Source: Candidatus Eiseniibacteriota bacterium
GTDB lineage: Bacteria; Eisenbacteria; RBG-16-71-46; CAIMUX01
Assembly (NCBI GenBank): GCA_029569475.1
Contig: JAKQSZ010000039.1
Coordinates: 1 to 64,000, forward strand
Length of the DNA: 64,000 nt
Direction of reading: 5' to 3'
Shown: in pieces, positions 33,744 to 42,741 of the stretch
How positions within the stretch are numbered: the first letter of the stretch is position 1
How the letters are laid out: every line of letters begins with the position of its first letter
Translations under genes and position numbers: made by a program
The notes under the pieces: model-generated
The model's input: only the letters and a program-made list of their open reading frames with translations
What the model was told of the DNA's origin: nothing
Database searches by the model: none

Positions 33744-35032
33744 CCCGCCCATCCCTCAAGTCCGACGAGCGCCAACCTTCCGTCGCGGCGCGCCACCTCC
33801 TGGCGCGCTCCGCGCGTCCGGCGGTCCGGTTCCTGTCGCCAAGCAGTCTCCTGCCGGCGGTTCCGCGCTCGCGTCCGGCTGGCCTGACATCATTGACCCT
33901 GGCGGCAGGGCTCTGGCTCGCGTTCTCCCTGGCAGGCTGTGGTGGCCACGAGGACCATTCCAACGCCGTGCCGGAAGGGGCGCCCATTCCTGTTTCGGTC
34001 CACTATGCGTCGGTCAGCCGGCAGCCCGCGCTGACCGCCGCGGCGGGCGTCTTGCGCAGCGCCCGGGAGGTCGCCGTCTCCGGCAAGGTCATGGGCCGTG
34101 TTGTGGAGATCCGCAAGCGAGCCGGGGATCCCGTTCGCCGCGGCGAAACCCTGATCGTCATCGACAGCGGCGACATCCGCGGTCAGCTCTCCAGCGCTGA
34201 AGGGGCCCTGGCGCAGGCGAGGGCCGCCGCCACGCTGGCCGAAGCGAACTTCCAGAGGTTCGAGCAGCTGCACCAGCGAGGTTCGGCCTCGAGTCTCGAA
34301 CTGGACCAGGCCCGCTACCAGCGTGACGCCGCCCTCGGCGCTGTCGCGCAGGCGCAGGGGGCTGTCGCCACGGCTGGATCCTATGGCAGCTATGCCGAGA
34401 TCCCGGCACCCATGAGCGGAAGGGTCGTGCAGACCCTGTGCGAGATCGGAGACATGGCGGCGCCGGGGCATCCGCTCCTCCGACTGGAAGACCCGCAGGA
34501 GCTGCAGCTTCACGTGTCGCTCGATGCCGGGAGGGCCGCGGCAGCGTCGCCGGGCGCGAAGGTCTCGATCGAGGTTCCGGGGACGCCGGGCGGGCGCCAC
34601 GAGGGGACCGTGGCCGAAGTCGTTCCCGCGGCTGATCCGGCGACCCAGACGGTCCTGGTCAAGATCGACGTCGCCCCCGGGTCCGGCCTTCAGGCAGGCG
34701 TCTTCGGGCGCGCCTTCTTCACCACGGGAGAGCGAGAGGGCCTCTTCGTCCCGTCCACCACGGTGCGCCGTCGCGGCGGCCTGACCGGCGTCATGGTCGC
34801 CGAGCGCGGCCGCGCTGCCTTCCGCCTGGTGACACTCGCGAGCCCCCCGGCCGACCGCTCCGGCGCCGCCCTCGCGGGCGCGGACCCCCTCGCCGGACCG
34901 GGCCGTCTCGCCGGGTCGGGCGCCGGCGGCGGCCTGATCGAGGTCCTTTCCGGCGTCGCCCCGGGGGACACTCTCCTGGTTGATCCGACGGGGGTCCTCG
35001 CCATCGGCGCCCCGATCCAGGTGCGATCATGA
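33740..35032 (+). CDS. RND efflux periplasmic adaptor (membrane fusion lipoprotein)
   Basis: A 430-residue HlyD/AcrA-type adaptor. A hydrophobic stretch ends in the lipobox LAGC (SLAGCGGHED), preceded by an unusually long basic N-terminus, so a later start is possible. The lipoyl/barrel-sandwich halves are visible: SGKVMGRVVEIRKRAGDPVRRGETLIVIDSGDIRGQL and YAEIPAPMSGRVVQTLCEIGDMAAPGHPLLRLEDP, flanking a helical hairpin. It connects the TolC-like channel with the inner-membrane pump and overlaps both neighbours by 4 bp. Confidence 0.9.
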   Translation: MTRPSLKSDERQPSVAARHLLARSARPAVRFLSPSSLLPAVPRSRPAGLTSLTLAAGLWLAFSLAGCGGHEDHSNAVPEGAPIPVSVHYASVSRQPALTAAAGVLRSAREVAVSGKVMGRVVEIRKRAGDPVRRGETLIVIDSGDIRGQLSSAEGALAQARAAATLAEANFQRFEQLHQRGSASSLELDQARYQRDAALGAVAQAQGAVATAGSYGSYAEIPAPMSGRVVQTLCEIGDMAAPGHPLLRLEDPQELQLHVSLDAGRAAAASPGAKVSIEVPGTPGGRHEGTVAEVVPAADPATQTVLVKIDVAPGSGLQAGVFGRAFFTTGEREGLFVPSTTVRRRGGLTGVMVAERGRAAFRLVTLASPPADRSGAALAGADPLAGPGRLAGSGAGGGLIEVLSGVAPGDTLLVDPTGVLAIGAPIQVRS

Positions 35033-38000
35033 GCGGCCCCGGACCCGACCTGGGCGCCCTGGAGCGCGATGAACGCGTGATGAAGATGATGCGCCGTCCC
35101 CTGGGACCGGCGGGGCGCGTCGCCAAGGCCTTTCTGCACTCGAAGCTGACCCCCCTGCTGGTGCTGGCGTCCCTGGCCGTCGGCATCTTCGCCGTGATGA
35201 TCACGCCGCGGGAGGAGGAGCCGCAGATCCAGGTCCCGATGATCGACGTCTTCGTGCCCTTCCCGGGCGCGTCGGCGGAGCAGGTCGAGCAAAGGGTCTC
35301 GACGCCGCTCGAGAAGCTCATCTGGGAGATCCCGGGCATCGAGTACATCTACACGACTTCCCGCGCCCACGTCGGCATGGCCATCGTCCGCTTCAAGGTG
35401 GGCGAGGATCCCGAGAACAGCCTCGTGAAGCTGTATACCAAGCTGATGGCGCATCCCGAGATGCTGCCTCCGGGCGCTGGTCCCCCGCTGGTCAAGCCGA
35501 AGTCGATCGACGACGTGCCGATCAAGGCGGTCACTCTCTACAGCGAGACCCACGACGCCTTCACCCTGCGGTCGGTGGCCCAGGAGATCGCCCTGGAGAT
35601 CAAGCGGATTCCCGATATCGCGGAGGTGAACGTCATCGGCGGCGAGCGGCGCGAGGTCCGTGTGGTGCTCGACGCGGCCCGCCTGCGCGCGCTCCAGATG
35701 CCGGCCATCGGGATCGCGCAGGCGCTGAAGCAGGTGAACTGGAGCCTGCCGGCCGGGTCCGCCACCGACAACAACCGCGAGATCATCCTCACCGCCGGTG
35801 ATTACCTGCGGACGGCCGATGAGATCCGTTCGGTCGTGGTGGGCGTGCGGCAAGGGCGGCCGCTCCAGCTGGGCCAGGTCGCCGAGGTGATCGATGGACC
35901 GGCCGAGCCGGCCACCTATGTGCTCTTCGGAGCCGGGTCCGGCGTCATCGACGCTCCGGCCGTCACCATCACCGTTTCCAAGAAGCGCGGCAGCAATGCC
36001 GTCGTGCTCTCCCACGCGGTCGAGAAGAAGCTGGCGGAACTGCGGCGCACGACCATCCCTTCGGGCGTGCAACTGGCCACCACCCGCGATTACGGCGAGA
36101 CGGCGCAGGAGAAATCCAACGAGCTGATCTCCCACGTGCTCATCGCCACCCTGGCGGTCGTGCTGCTCATCCTGATCGCCCTCGGGCGGCGTGAGGCCCT
36201 GGTCGTGGCAGTGGCGGTGCCCGTCACGCTGGCGCTGACCCTGGCCATGAGCGCGGTCTTCGGCTACACCCTCAACCGTGTCACCCTTTTCGCCCTCATC
36301 TTCGCCATCGGCATCCTGGTCGACGACGCCATCGTGGTGATCGAGAACATCCACCGGCACCTGCAGCTCGGCTGGGCCAACCCGGACCAGGCGGCGATCT
36401 ACGCCACCGACGAGGTGGGCAACCCGACCATCCTGGCCACCTTCACCGTGATCGCCGCGCTGCTGCCGCTGGCCTTCGTCTCCGGCCTGATGGGGCCCTA
36501 CATGCGGCCGATCCCGATCAACGCCTCGGCGGCGATGTTCTTCTCCCTCCTGGTCGCGTTCATGGTGACGCCGTGGGTGGCCCTGCGGGTCCTGAAGAAG
36601 GACCACGGGCACGCGCCGGCGGAGGCGACGGCCGAAGCCGATCCCTCCGCGCCGCGCGCCTCGACCGCGGCCGAAAGCCGCACCGAGCGGGTCTACACCC
36701 GCATCATGCGTCCGTTGATCGCCAACACGCGCCTGCGGGCTCTCACCCTCGGCGGCGTCGTCCTGCTCTTGCTGGCGTCGATGTCGCTCGTCTACTTCCG
36801 GGCCGTGCGCGTCAAGATGCTTCCCTACGACAACAAGAGCGAGTTCCAGGTGATCGTCGACATGCCCGAGGGTTCGAGCCTGGAGGCGACGGCGGCGGCG
36901 ACCAGGGAACTGGCCCACGTGCTGCGCGAAGAGCCGGAGGTGACCGACTATCAGGTCTATGTCGGCACGTCGGGGCCCATCAACTTCAACGGCCTGGTCC
37001 GGCATTACTTCCTCCGCGAGGGCGCCAACGTCGCCGACATCCAGGTCAACCTGGCGCCGAAGCATGACCGCAAGGCGCAGAGCCACGCGATCGCCAAGCG
37101 GGTTCGCCCGAAGCTGATCCCGATCGCGCAACGGCACGGGGCGAGCATCAAGGTGGCCGAGGTTCCGCCCGGGCCGCCGGTGCTCTCGACCATGGTGGCG
37201 GAGATCTACGGCCCGGATCTGCGGCGTCAAAACGAGGTGGCGGCGCAGGTGAAGGAGATCTTCGAGACGACCGAGGGGATCGTCGACGTCGACTGGTACG
37301 TCGAGGACCCGCAGCCGGAGGTGGTCTACCGGATCGACCGCGAGAAGGCGGCGCTCGCCGGGATCACCCCGGAGATGATCGTCCAGGAGCTGCGGATCCA
37401 CGGCGCCGGGGCCGAGGTCAGCCTGTTGCACGACCCGGCGGCCCGAGAAGCGGTCCCCGTGGTCCTCGCGACCAGCCGGAGCGAACGGCGCGGACTGCAG
37501 GATCTGTCGTCGATCGCGCTGCCGGCCGCCGACGGGAGCATGGTGCCGCTGGCCGAGGTGGTCCGGATCCAGCGCCAGGTGGCCGCCCCGGCCATCTATC
37601 ACAAGAACCTTCGGCGCGTCGTCTATGTCACCGCCGAGGTGGCCGGCGCGCAGGAGAGCCCGATCTACGGCGTGCTCAACATGCAGAAGCGAGTCGAGGA
37701 GATAGCGCTCCCCGAGGGCTACCGGATCGAGCAGCTCTACGCCGCCCAACCGAAGTCCGAGGACCGGTTGCGGATGAAGTGGGACGGGGAGTGGCAGATC
37801 ACCTACGAGGTGGGACGGGACATGGGTCTGGCCTTTGCCGCGGTCATGTTGCTGGTCTACGCGTTGGTGGTGGCCTGGTTCGGGAGCTTCACCATCCCCC
37901 TGATCATCATGGCGCCGATCCCGCTCACCCTGATCGGGATCCTGCCGGGGCACTGGCTCGGCGGCGTCTTCTTCACCGCCACCTCGATGATCGGGTTCAT

Positions 38001-38295
38001 CGCTTTGGCCGGCATCATCGTACGCAATTCCATCCTGCTGGTCGACTTCATCAACCTGGAGCTGGCCGCCGGCGCCTCGCTCGAGGAGGCCGTGCTGCGG
38101 GCCGGCGCGGTTCGTTTCCGTCCTATCGTCCTGACCGCAGCGGCGCTGGTGGCGGGCGGCTTTGTCATGGTGCTGGACCCGATCTTCCAGGGTCTGGCCA
38201 TCTCGCTGATCTTCGGGGTGCTCGCCTCCACGGCGCTGACCCTGGTCGTCATCCCGGTGCTGTACTACCTCCTCCTCCGCCGGCGCTCGGCGTAG
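35029..38295 (+). CDS. RND-family inner-membrane efflux transporter (AcrB-like)
   Basis: A 1088-residue proton-driven pump with the two-fold RND organisation: a first membrane helix (LLVLASLAVGIFAVMIT), a large periplasmic porter domain (FPGASAEQVEQRVSTPLEKLIWEIPGI), then helices 2-6 including the FAIGILVDDAIVVIENIHRHLQ segment with the proton-relay Asp residues, and a repeat in the second half (AAVMLLVYALVVAWFGSFTIPLIIMAPIPLTLIGILPG). It resembles the broad AcrB/CzcA-related subgroup found with short accessory genes; substrate cannot be told from sequence. Confidence 0.93.
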   Translation: MSGPGPDLGALERDERVMKMMRRPLGPAGRVAKAFLHSKLTPLLVLASLAVGIFAVMITPREEEPQIQVPMIDVFVPFPGASAEQVEQRVSTPLEKLIWEIPGIEYIYTTSRAHVGMAIVRFKVGEDPENSLVKLYTKLMAHPEMLPPGAGPPLVKPKSIDDVPIKAVTLYSETHDAFTLRSVAQEIALEIKRIPDIAEVNVIGGERREVRVVLDAARLRALQMPAIGIAQALKQVNWSLPAGSATDNNREIILTAGDYLRTADEIRSVVVGVRQGRPLQLGQVAEVIDGPAEPATYVLFGAGSGVIDAPAVTITVSKKRGSNAVVLSHAVEKKLAELRRTTIPSGVQLATTRDYGETAQEKSNELISHVLIATLAVVLLILIALGRREALVVAVAVPVTLALTLAMSAVFGYTLNRVTLFALIFAIGILVDDAIVVIENIHRHLQLGWANPDQAAIYATDEVGNPTILATFTVIAALLPLAFVSGLMGPYMRPIPINASAAMFFSLLVAFMVTPWVALRVLKKDHGHAPAEATAEADPSAPRASTAAESRTERVYTRIMRPLIANTRLRALTLGGVVLLLLASMSLVYFRAVRVKMLPYDNKSEFQVIVDMPEGSSLEATAAATRELAHVLREEPEVTDYQVYVGTSGPINFNGLVRHYFLREGANVADIQVNLAPKHDRKAQSHAIAKRVRPKLIPIAQRHGASIKVAEVPPGPPVLSTMVAEIYGPDLRRQNEVAAQVKEIFETTEGIVDVDWYVEDPQPEVVYRIDREKAALAGITPEMIVQELRIHGAGAEVSLLHDPAAREAVPVVLATSRSERRGLQDLSSIALPAADGSMVPLAEVVRIQRQVAAPAIYHKNLRRVVYVTAEVAGAQESPIYGVLNMQKRVEEIALPEGYRIEQLYAAQPKSEDRLRMKWDGEWQITYEVGRDMGLAFAAVMLLVYALVVAWFGSFTIPLIIMAPIPLTLIGILPGHWLGGVFFTATSMIGFIALAGIIVRNSILLVDFINLELAAGASLEEAVLRAGAVRFRPIVLTAAALVAGGFVMVLDPIFQGLAISLIFGVLASTALTLVVIPVLYYLLLRRRSA

Positions 38296-38353
38296 GAAGT
38301 GGCGCATTCAGGGATGGGGTTCTGTCATGGACATCAAAGGAAGGGGCTTTGTC

Positions 38354-38548
38354 ATGGACATGCATCAGTGGCTGCGCGCGATCGCCGGATTCTTCGTGCT
38401 CCTCTCCGTGGCCTTGGGCACTTGGGTGGATCCCCGGTTCTACTACTTCACGGCCTTCGTCGGCCTGAACCTGCTGCAGTCCGCCTTCACCTGCTGGTGC
38501 CCGATGATTTCCCTGCTGCGCCGCTTGGGGGTTCCGGAGCACCGGTAG
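38354..38548 (+). CDS. Small membrane protein, DUF2892 (YgaP C-terminal-like)
   Basis: A 64-residue protein with two membrane helices (LRAIAGFFVLLSVALGTWV and FYYFTAFVGLNLLQSAFT) followed by CWCPMISLLRRLG, the conserved Cys-x-Pro tail of DUF2892. Such domains occur alone or behind rhodanese domains (YgaP) and are thought to bind sulfur-related species. ATG at 38354 follows GGAAGGGG; another ATG at 38327 with a near-copy of the surrounding sequence is possible. Part of the RND operon. Confidence 0.75.
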   Translation: MDMHQWLRAIAGFFVLLSVALGTWVDPRFYYFTAFVGLNLLQSAFTCWCPMISLLRRLGVPEHR

Positions 38549-38608
38549 CCCGGGAGCGACTTCGCGCGGGCAGACCGCGACGGCAGAGCGACTGACGGAG
38601 GAGGTCCC

Positions 38609-38893
38609 ATGCAGATGGTCATGATCATCGTCGAGAACAGCTTCAAGTCCCGCGTCGAAGCGGCCCTGGCGGAGCGGGAGGTCCTGGGTTATACCGAGAT
38701 CCCGACGGTCTACGGGGCGGGCCGCAGCGGGCTGCGCCTCGGCTCGGGGGCCTTTCCGGAGAGCTCCTCCATCATCTTCACCGTGGTGGAAGCGGGCGAG
38801 GCCCAGGAGATCCTCGACGCCATCGACAGCTCCTGCGCGGCTTGCCGGCAGGCGATGCGCATCCTGGTGTGGAACGTGGAGCGGATGCTCTAG
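38609..38893 (+). CDS. PII-like transporter-associated protein (PG0541-type)
   Basis: A 94-residue protein with a ferredoxin-like/PII-like pattern: MVMIIVENSFKSRVEAALAEREVLGYTEIPTVYGAGRSGLRLGSGAFPESSSIIFTVV. This matches small PII-like proteins encoded beside RND pumps in FCB bacteria (PG0541 type). They may bind a nucleotide or metal and regulate the pump. GGAGGAGG precedes the ATG. Last gene of the efflux operon; cysteines in the C-terminal SSCAACRQ could bind metal. Confidence 0.75.
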   Translation: MQMVMIIVENSFKSRVEAALAEREVLGYTEIPTVYGAGRSGLRLGSGAFPESSSIIFTVVEAGEAQEILDAIDSSCAACRQAMRILVWNVERML

Positions 38894-39030
38894 ACCGGTT
38901 GAAGGAGCCGCCCGGAAGCAGGGGGAGCAGCCTGGACCAGCGCCCCTTCCGCGCGGAGACGCCGCGGGCGCTCGGGTCCGAGGAGCGTCAAGACGCCGTG
39001 CAGCTCCTCGTCACGGGGCTGGGCCGAGCG

Positions 39031-42000
39031 CTACACCGGGGGCAACACGCTGGTGCCGGTGGCGCAGTCCGCATTGTCGATATCGAGCACGATATTGCCC
39101 GAAGCATCGGGCAGGATGGCCCGGATCTGACCGAAGGGGGCGAACGCGACATATACGCCGGCCCGGTGCACCGAGATCCGCGCCCTGATGAGGCCATCGT
39201 AGAGCTGCAGGTCGCGGCGCGTTTCGCGGGGTTCGCGGCCGATCATGTTCGCCGAACTCCGGCGCAACACCCGCTCGGCGGCGTCGTGCAGGACGGGCTG
39301 CATGGCGCGAAGGAAGGCGAGACGTTGCGCGGGTTCGAGCCGCTGCAGACCCTCGAAGACGCCCGTCGCGGACAATCCGAGCCGTCCCGGCACCAGGCTG
39401 TAGAGGTCGGCGGAGGTTTCGTAGTAGACGTCGGCGAAGTGAGCGCCCCGGCTGGCCAGACTCAATCGGCCCAACGAGCCGCCCGTTCCGAAGCCGACCT
39501 GCGCGAAGGACCGGGCCGAGAACTGGATCTCGAGCGACCCTCCGGGCTCCCTCTCCGGACAGGAAAGGCAGAGCCGCAGGTCGGAGAAGATGGCGTCGAG
39601 ATAGAAGTGATCCGGATGTTCGATGAAGAGCTCGTGCTGGACCAGGATCCGAGGCGATGAGGCCGCCCAGACGTGGCCTTCGAGCTCTTCCGCGCACGCG
39701 CAGTCTCTGCAGAACTCGGCGACGATGGAAGCGGCGTCCGCCAACGAGGCGCTTCGAAGGCCGTTTTCCAGACGCCGGGCCAGCCACTGGCCGTGCGCCC
39801 AGCTGTTGAGCAGATTCTGCGAGAGCGCGTAGCCGCCGTACACCTCTTCGTCGACCTGCGCGACCTCCTCGAGGAACTGCCGCAGATGGGGCCTCAGATC
39901 GACGTCGACCTGCGTGAAGTAGGCCCCGTGCTCGGCCGGCGTGAAGATCGATCTGGCGGCCGTCGCCCACGCGACTCGCCTGTCGGTTTCCCCGTCTTTG
40001 GCGAAGCCGATCAGCTCGTGCGCGAGCACGGGTTTGTCATCCAGAATGGAGCCGCCGGGGACATCGACCGGAACCGGCGTTGTTCTCCGAAACCGTAGCG
40101 GCGACCGGGCGTGCGGTATGTTCCGAAGCGTCTCTTCGAGGAAATCCTTGACCGCTTCCTGCACGGTCTCCCGGGCCAGGTCGAACGTGTTGATGGCGAA
40201 CTCGACCATGTCCTCGACGAGTTGGTGTACGCCGGTGGGGATCTCGCTGTCGAAGGCAACCGTGACCTCTCCGGTCAGCGATACCGAATCGCTGTCGAGG
40301 GCGGCCGCGCTGGGGCCGCCTGCGATGTCCGGATGGATATTCGTCGTCAGCGTCGCGCCCGTGATGCCGACGCGCAGCCGGGTCGCATTCCAAAGCAGCA
40401 GAGTCAGGACGGTGATGGCGAGCGCGGCGCCGGGGATCAAGGCCGGCAAGCCCGCTATAGCCGCCAGCAGGATGCCCCATCCAATCGGGCCGAGGCCGAC
40501 AAGAAAGAGGATGGAGGCGGGCAGCGCGACCGGAGCGATGACCGCGGCGGCCACGACGACGGTGCCTATCAGAATGCCCAGGTTCACTCCGGGTCCCCAC
40601 TCGAGGCGAAAATCGATGTTGAACTCCGGTATGTTCGCGACGAGGTCGATTCGCGGGTCGGACCCGTCTGGATCGGCCGCGATCGAGAGCTGCTGAAGCA
40701 GGCTTTCGCGGTTGAACCGGAGGGCGACCGATTCGAGTTGAAGGTTGTAGCGGAAGAGGTCGCCCGAGGAGTCAGGCCAGCGTCTCGGACCGGAATCGCC
40801 TTCGAAGGTCTCCTCAAAGCGCCCGAGACGTTGAGCGAGCACCCCGTCCCGGATGGCCGCCTGCGCGGTGGGCGTAAGCGCGTTCCAACGATCCTCGCCT
40901 TCAAGTTCCGACTCCAGAATGGCGGCGATCTCGTCCTCGACCTCGTTGGGCAGGCTGACCGGATCGTCCTCGCCGCCGAGGGGGAGCTCTTCGGCGTCCG
41001 ACACCAACCCGCGGGCCAGGGTTTCGGCAAACCGCAGCAGCATGCCGGGGCGTTGCGGATCGGGGTTCATCAAGAAACAGAAGAGCCCGTCGTTCTCGTT
41101 GTTGTCTTCGTGGAAGGTGCGGAGCTGGTCCAGCCAGTCGACGACGAGCGTGACATCGGTGCCGCCGGCGTTGCGGGTGCCTTCGAAGCCGTCGAGCCGC
41201 TTGGTCGCCATGTTGACGAGGTGCGCGATGTGCTCGGTGAGCATGCGGCGGAGCTCGATCGCGCTCGTGACCCGCAGGGTGGATTCCTGGCACTCCTGCA
41301 GGACGAGCTCGAAGTCGGGCTTCGGAAAGGTAGGCAGGAACTGGCCGGGCGTGGCGAGACGCGCCCCGGCGCGCTTGCTCCCGACATCTACGGGATGCCA
41401 CTTGCCGGAGGGCTTCGGATCCTGGGAAGCCGGCCGCAGGTCACGGAAGCCTGCGGGCAGGCCGAAGCGGCCGGCGGGAGTGTCCGCGAGCTTGAGATCA
41501 TCGAGGCTGATGTCGCTGATCCTGGTCGAACGCCGGCCCGCCTTGGTCATCAACCAGCTCTGCATGCGGACGAGCACGCGGGTGGCGGTATACCTGCCGA
41601 TCAGCTTGCGAGTGGAGAGCGGGATCTTCCCATCGCCGAAGATGATGTCGAGCAACCGCTCGGCGAAGGGAAGGAGGGTCTTGTCCGGGACGAAGGTCCC
41701 TTCCCACACGAGCTCGATCGGTTCGTGATAGGTGATCCGGACCAGCAGCTCGCCGTTCTCTTGCTCCTGTTCGTCGAGTTCGAAGGATGGCTGTCTTGTC
41801 TCGAAATCGTCCGGCTCGCGGATCATCTGTTCGGGCGAGAGGCGGAGAAACGCGCGATCGCCATGGTTGAGGTAGAGGCAACCGAGGCCCGGGTGGCGGA
41901 TGAGCGTCTGGCCGCCTTTCCCTGTGTCCCAGTCGAACCGGAGGAAATCGGCCCCGGCCTCGAAACGCGCGGCAGGTTGGCGAGGGGAGATGCGCTTCTT

Positions 42001-42153
42001 GCCGGCGGGTATCTTCATCTGTTCCTGGAGCCACTCCACATCGATGAACGTGCGGCGGGTCCCGGTGACGCAGGGAATGGGGGATGCTCCCGGTTCCGGC
42101 CACGGCTCTGCAGAGGGCTCGAGGAGCCTCTGGATCGGATCATCGGCTTTCAA
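39031..42153 (-). CDS. Large protein of unknown function with central membrane segments
   Basis: A protein of about 1040 residues not recognised here. TTG at 42151-42153 is proposed as start because GGGAGG lies 7 bases upstream; the frame continues upstream into a tandem-repeat array that is unlikely to be translated. No signal peptide. The first 570 residues are hydrophilic and mixed alpha/beta; roughly residues 570-640 hold two or three hydrophobic helices (LGILIGTVVVAAAVIAPVALPASILFLVGLGPIGWGILLAAIAGLPALIPGAALAITVLTLLLW); the remainder is again soluble, with AHELIGFAKDGETDRRVAWATAARSIFTPAEHGAYFTQVDVDL and a Cys cluster CRDCACAEE. Codon use matches the neighbouring genes and the frame is long and undisturbed, so it is a real gene. 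It stands alone, convergent to the efflux operon. Confidence 0.7.
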   Translation of the reverse strand: MKADDPIQRLLEPSAEPWPEPGASPIPCVTGTRRTFIDVEWLQEQMKIPAGKKRISPRQPAARFEAGADFLRFDWDTGKGGQTLIRHPGLGCLYLNHGDRAFLRLSPEQMIREPDDFETRQPSFELDEQEQENGELLVRITYHEPIELVWEGTFVPDKTLLPFAERLLDIIFGDGKIPLSTRKLIGRYTATRVLVRMQSWLMTKAGRRSTRISDISLDDLKLADTPAGRFGLPAGFRDLRPASQDPKPSGKWHPVDVGSKRAGARLATPGQFLPTFPKPDFELVLQECQESTLRVTSAIELRRMLTEHIAHLVNMATKRLDGFEGTRNAGGTDVTLVVDWLDQLRTFHEDNNENDGLFCFLMNPDPQRPGMLLRFAETLARGLVSDAEELPLGGEDDPVSLPNEVEDEIAAILESELEGEDRWNALTPTAQAAIRDGVLAQRLGRFEETFEGDSGPRRWPDSSGDLFRYNLQLESVALRFNRESLLQQLSIAADPDGSDPRIDLVANIPEFNIDFRLEWGPGVNLGILIGTVVVAAAVIAPVALPASILFLVGLGPIGWGILLAAIAGLPALIPGAALAITVLTLLLWNATRLRVGITGATLTTNIHPDIAGGPSAAALDSDSVSLTGEVTVAFDSEIPTGVHQLVEDMVEFAINTFDLARETVQEAVKDFLEETLRNIPHARSPLRFRRTTPVPVDVPGGSILDDKPVLAHELIGFAKDGETDRRVAWATAARSIFTPAEHGAYFTQVDVDLRPHLRQFLEEVAQVDEEVYGGYALSQNLLNSWAHGQWLARRLENGLRSASLADAASIVAEFCRDCACAEELEGHVWAASSPRILVQHELFIEHPDHFYLDAIFSDLRLCLSCPEREPGGSLEIQFSARSFAQVGFGTGGSLGRLSLASRGAHFADVYYETSADLYSLVPGRLGLSATGVFEGLQRLEPAQRLAFLRAMQPVLHDAAERVLRRSSANMIGREPRETRRDLQLYDGLIRARISVHRAGVYVAFAPFGQIRAILPDASGNIVLDIDNADCATGTSVLPPV

Positions 42154-42164
42154 TGCCAGGCCTC

Positions 42165-42405
42165 CCACAACGGACCGTTCAGGCCCGGTCAAACCGTTCA
42201 GGCACCAGCGGATCATTCAGACACTGCCAGACCACTCACTCACGGCCAGACCAATGAGGCACGGCCAGACCATCCGGACACGGCGGACCACTCAGGCACG
42301 GCCAGACCGTTCTGGCGCCGCGGACCACACACGCATGGCCAGGCCATTCAAGCCCGGCCAGACGATACAGTCGAGGACAGACCATTGAGACAGGGACAGA
42401 CCTGA
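42165..42405. repeat. Degenerate tandem array, about 12 copies of a 18-20 bp unit
   Basis: Successive units approximate CACGGCCAGACCATTCAGG, with many substitutions and 1-2 bp length changes; examples are CACGGCCAGACCATCCGGA, CACGGCCAGACCGTTCTGG and CATGGCCAGGCCATTCAAG. The array directly precedes the large unknown gene (minus strand) and could influence its transcription. It lacks the uniform spacers of CRISPR arrays. Confidence 0.75.
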
Positions 42406-42741
42406 CAGGCAAGTACATTCCATGTCTCACTCAAGATCGCGGTCAGAGACTTCCAAGCGGTCATGCGGCCGTCGTATCAGAGAGCCTGCCGGCAGCGACT
42501 CCTCGAGGGGCTCCGTGCCACGCGCGCTTCCGTCTCCCTCGGCAGGCCCGCGGCCGGAACGCGGAGACCACAGGTGCCGGGACGACGTCGACCAGGGCGG
42601 CCGACGAACCGGCCGCGACCGGGGCTACCGGTCCATGTGCCCGCGGCCAGCCGGTACCCGGCCGGCGCGCCGCCGCTGGATCGCACAGATTCGCTGCGCG
42701 CCAGGGACCGTTCGAGGCTGACCCGCAGTCAAGGAGGCAAC
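42406..42741. other. Intergenic stretch without a recognised feature
   Basis: Between the repeat array and the sorting-domain protein. Open frames here overlap each other on both strands and encode Arg/Pro-rich nonsense. It should contain the promoter of the downstream gene, whose AAGGAGG ribosome site is at 42731-42737. Confidence 0.4.

Noticed and set aside
34690..38307. 1205-codon open frame on the minus strand
   Set aside because: Antisense shadow of the RND adaptor/transporter genes; Asp/His/Arg-rich composition typical of GC-rich antisense, no domain.
40111..42405. 764-codon plus-strand frame ending in the repeat array
   Set aside because: Antisense to the large minus-strand gene; the repeat-encoded tail looked interesting but there is no start context or codon bias.
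42165..42405. Possible CRISPR array
   Set aside because: Units are contiguous 18-20 bp degenerate repeats without unique spacers, and no cas gene is present.
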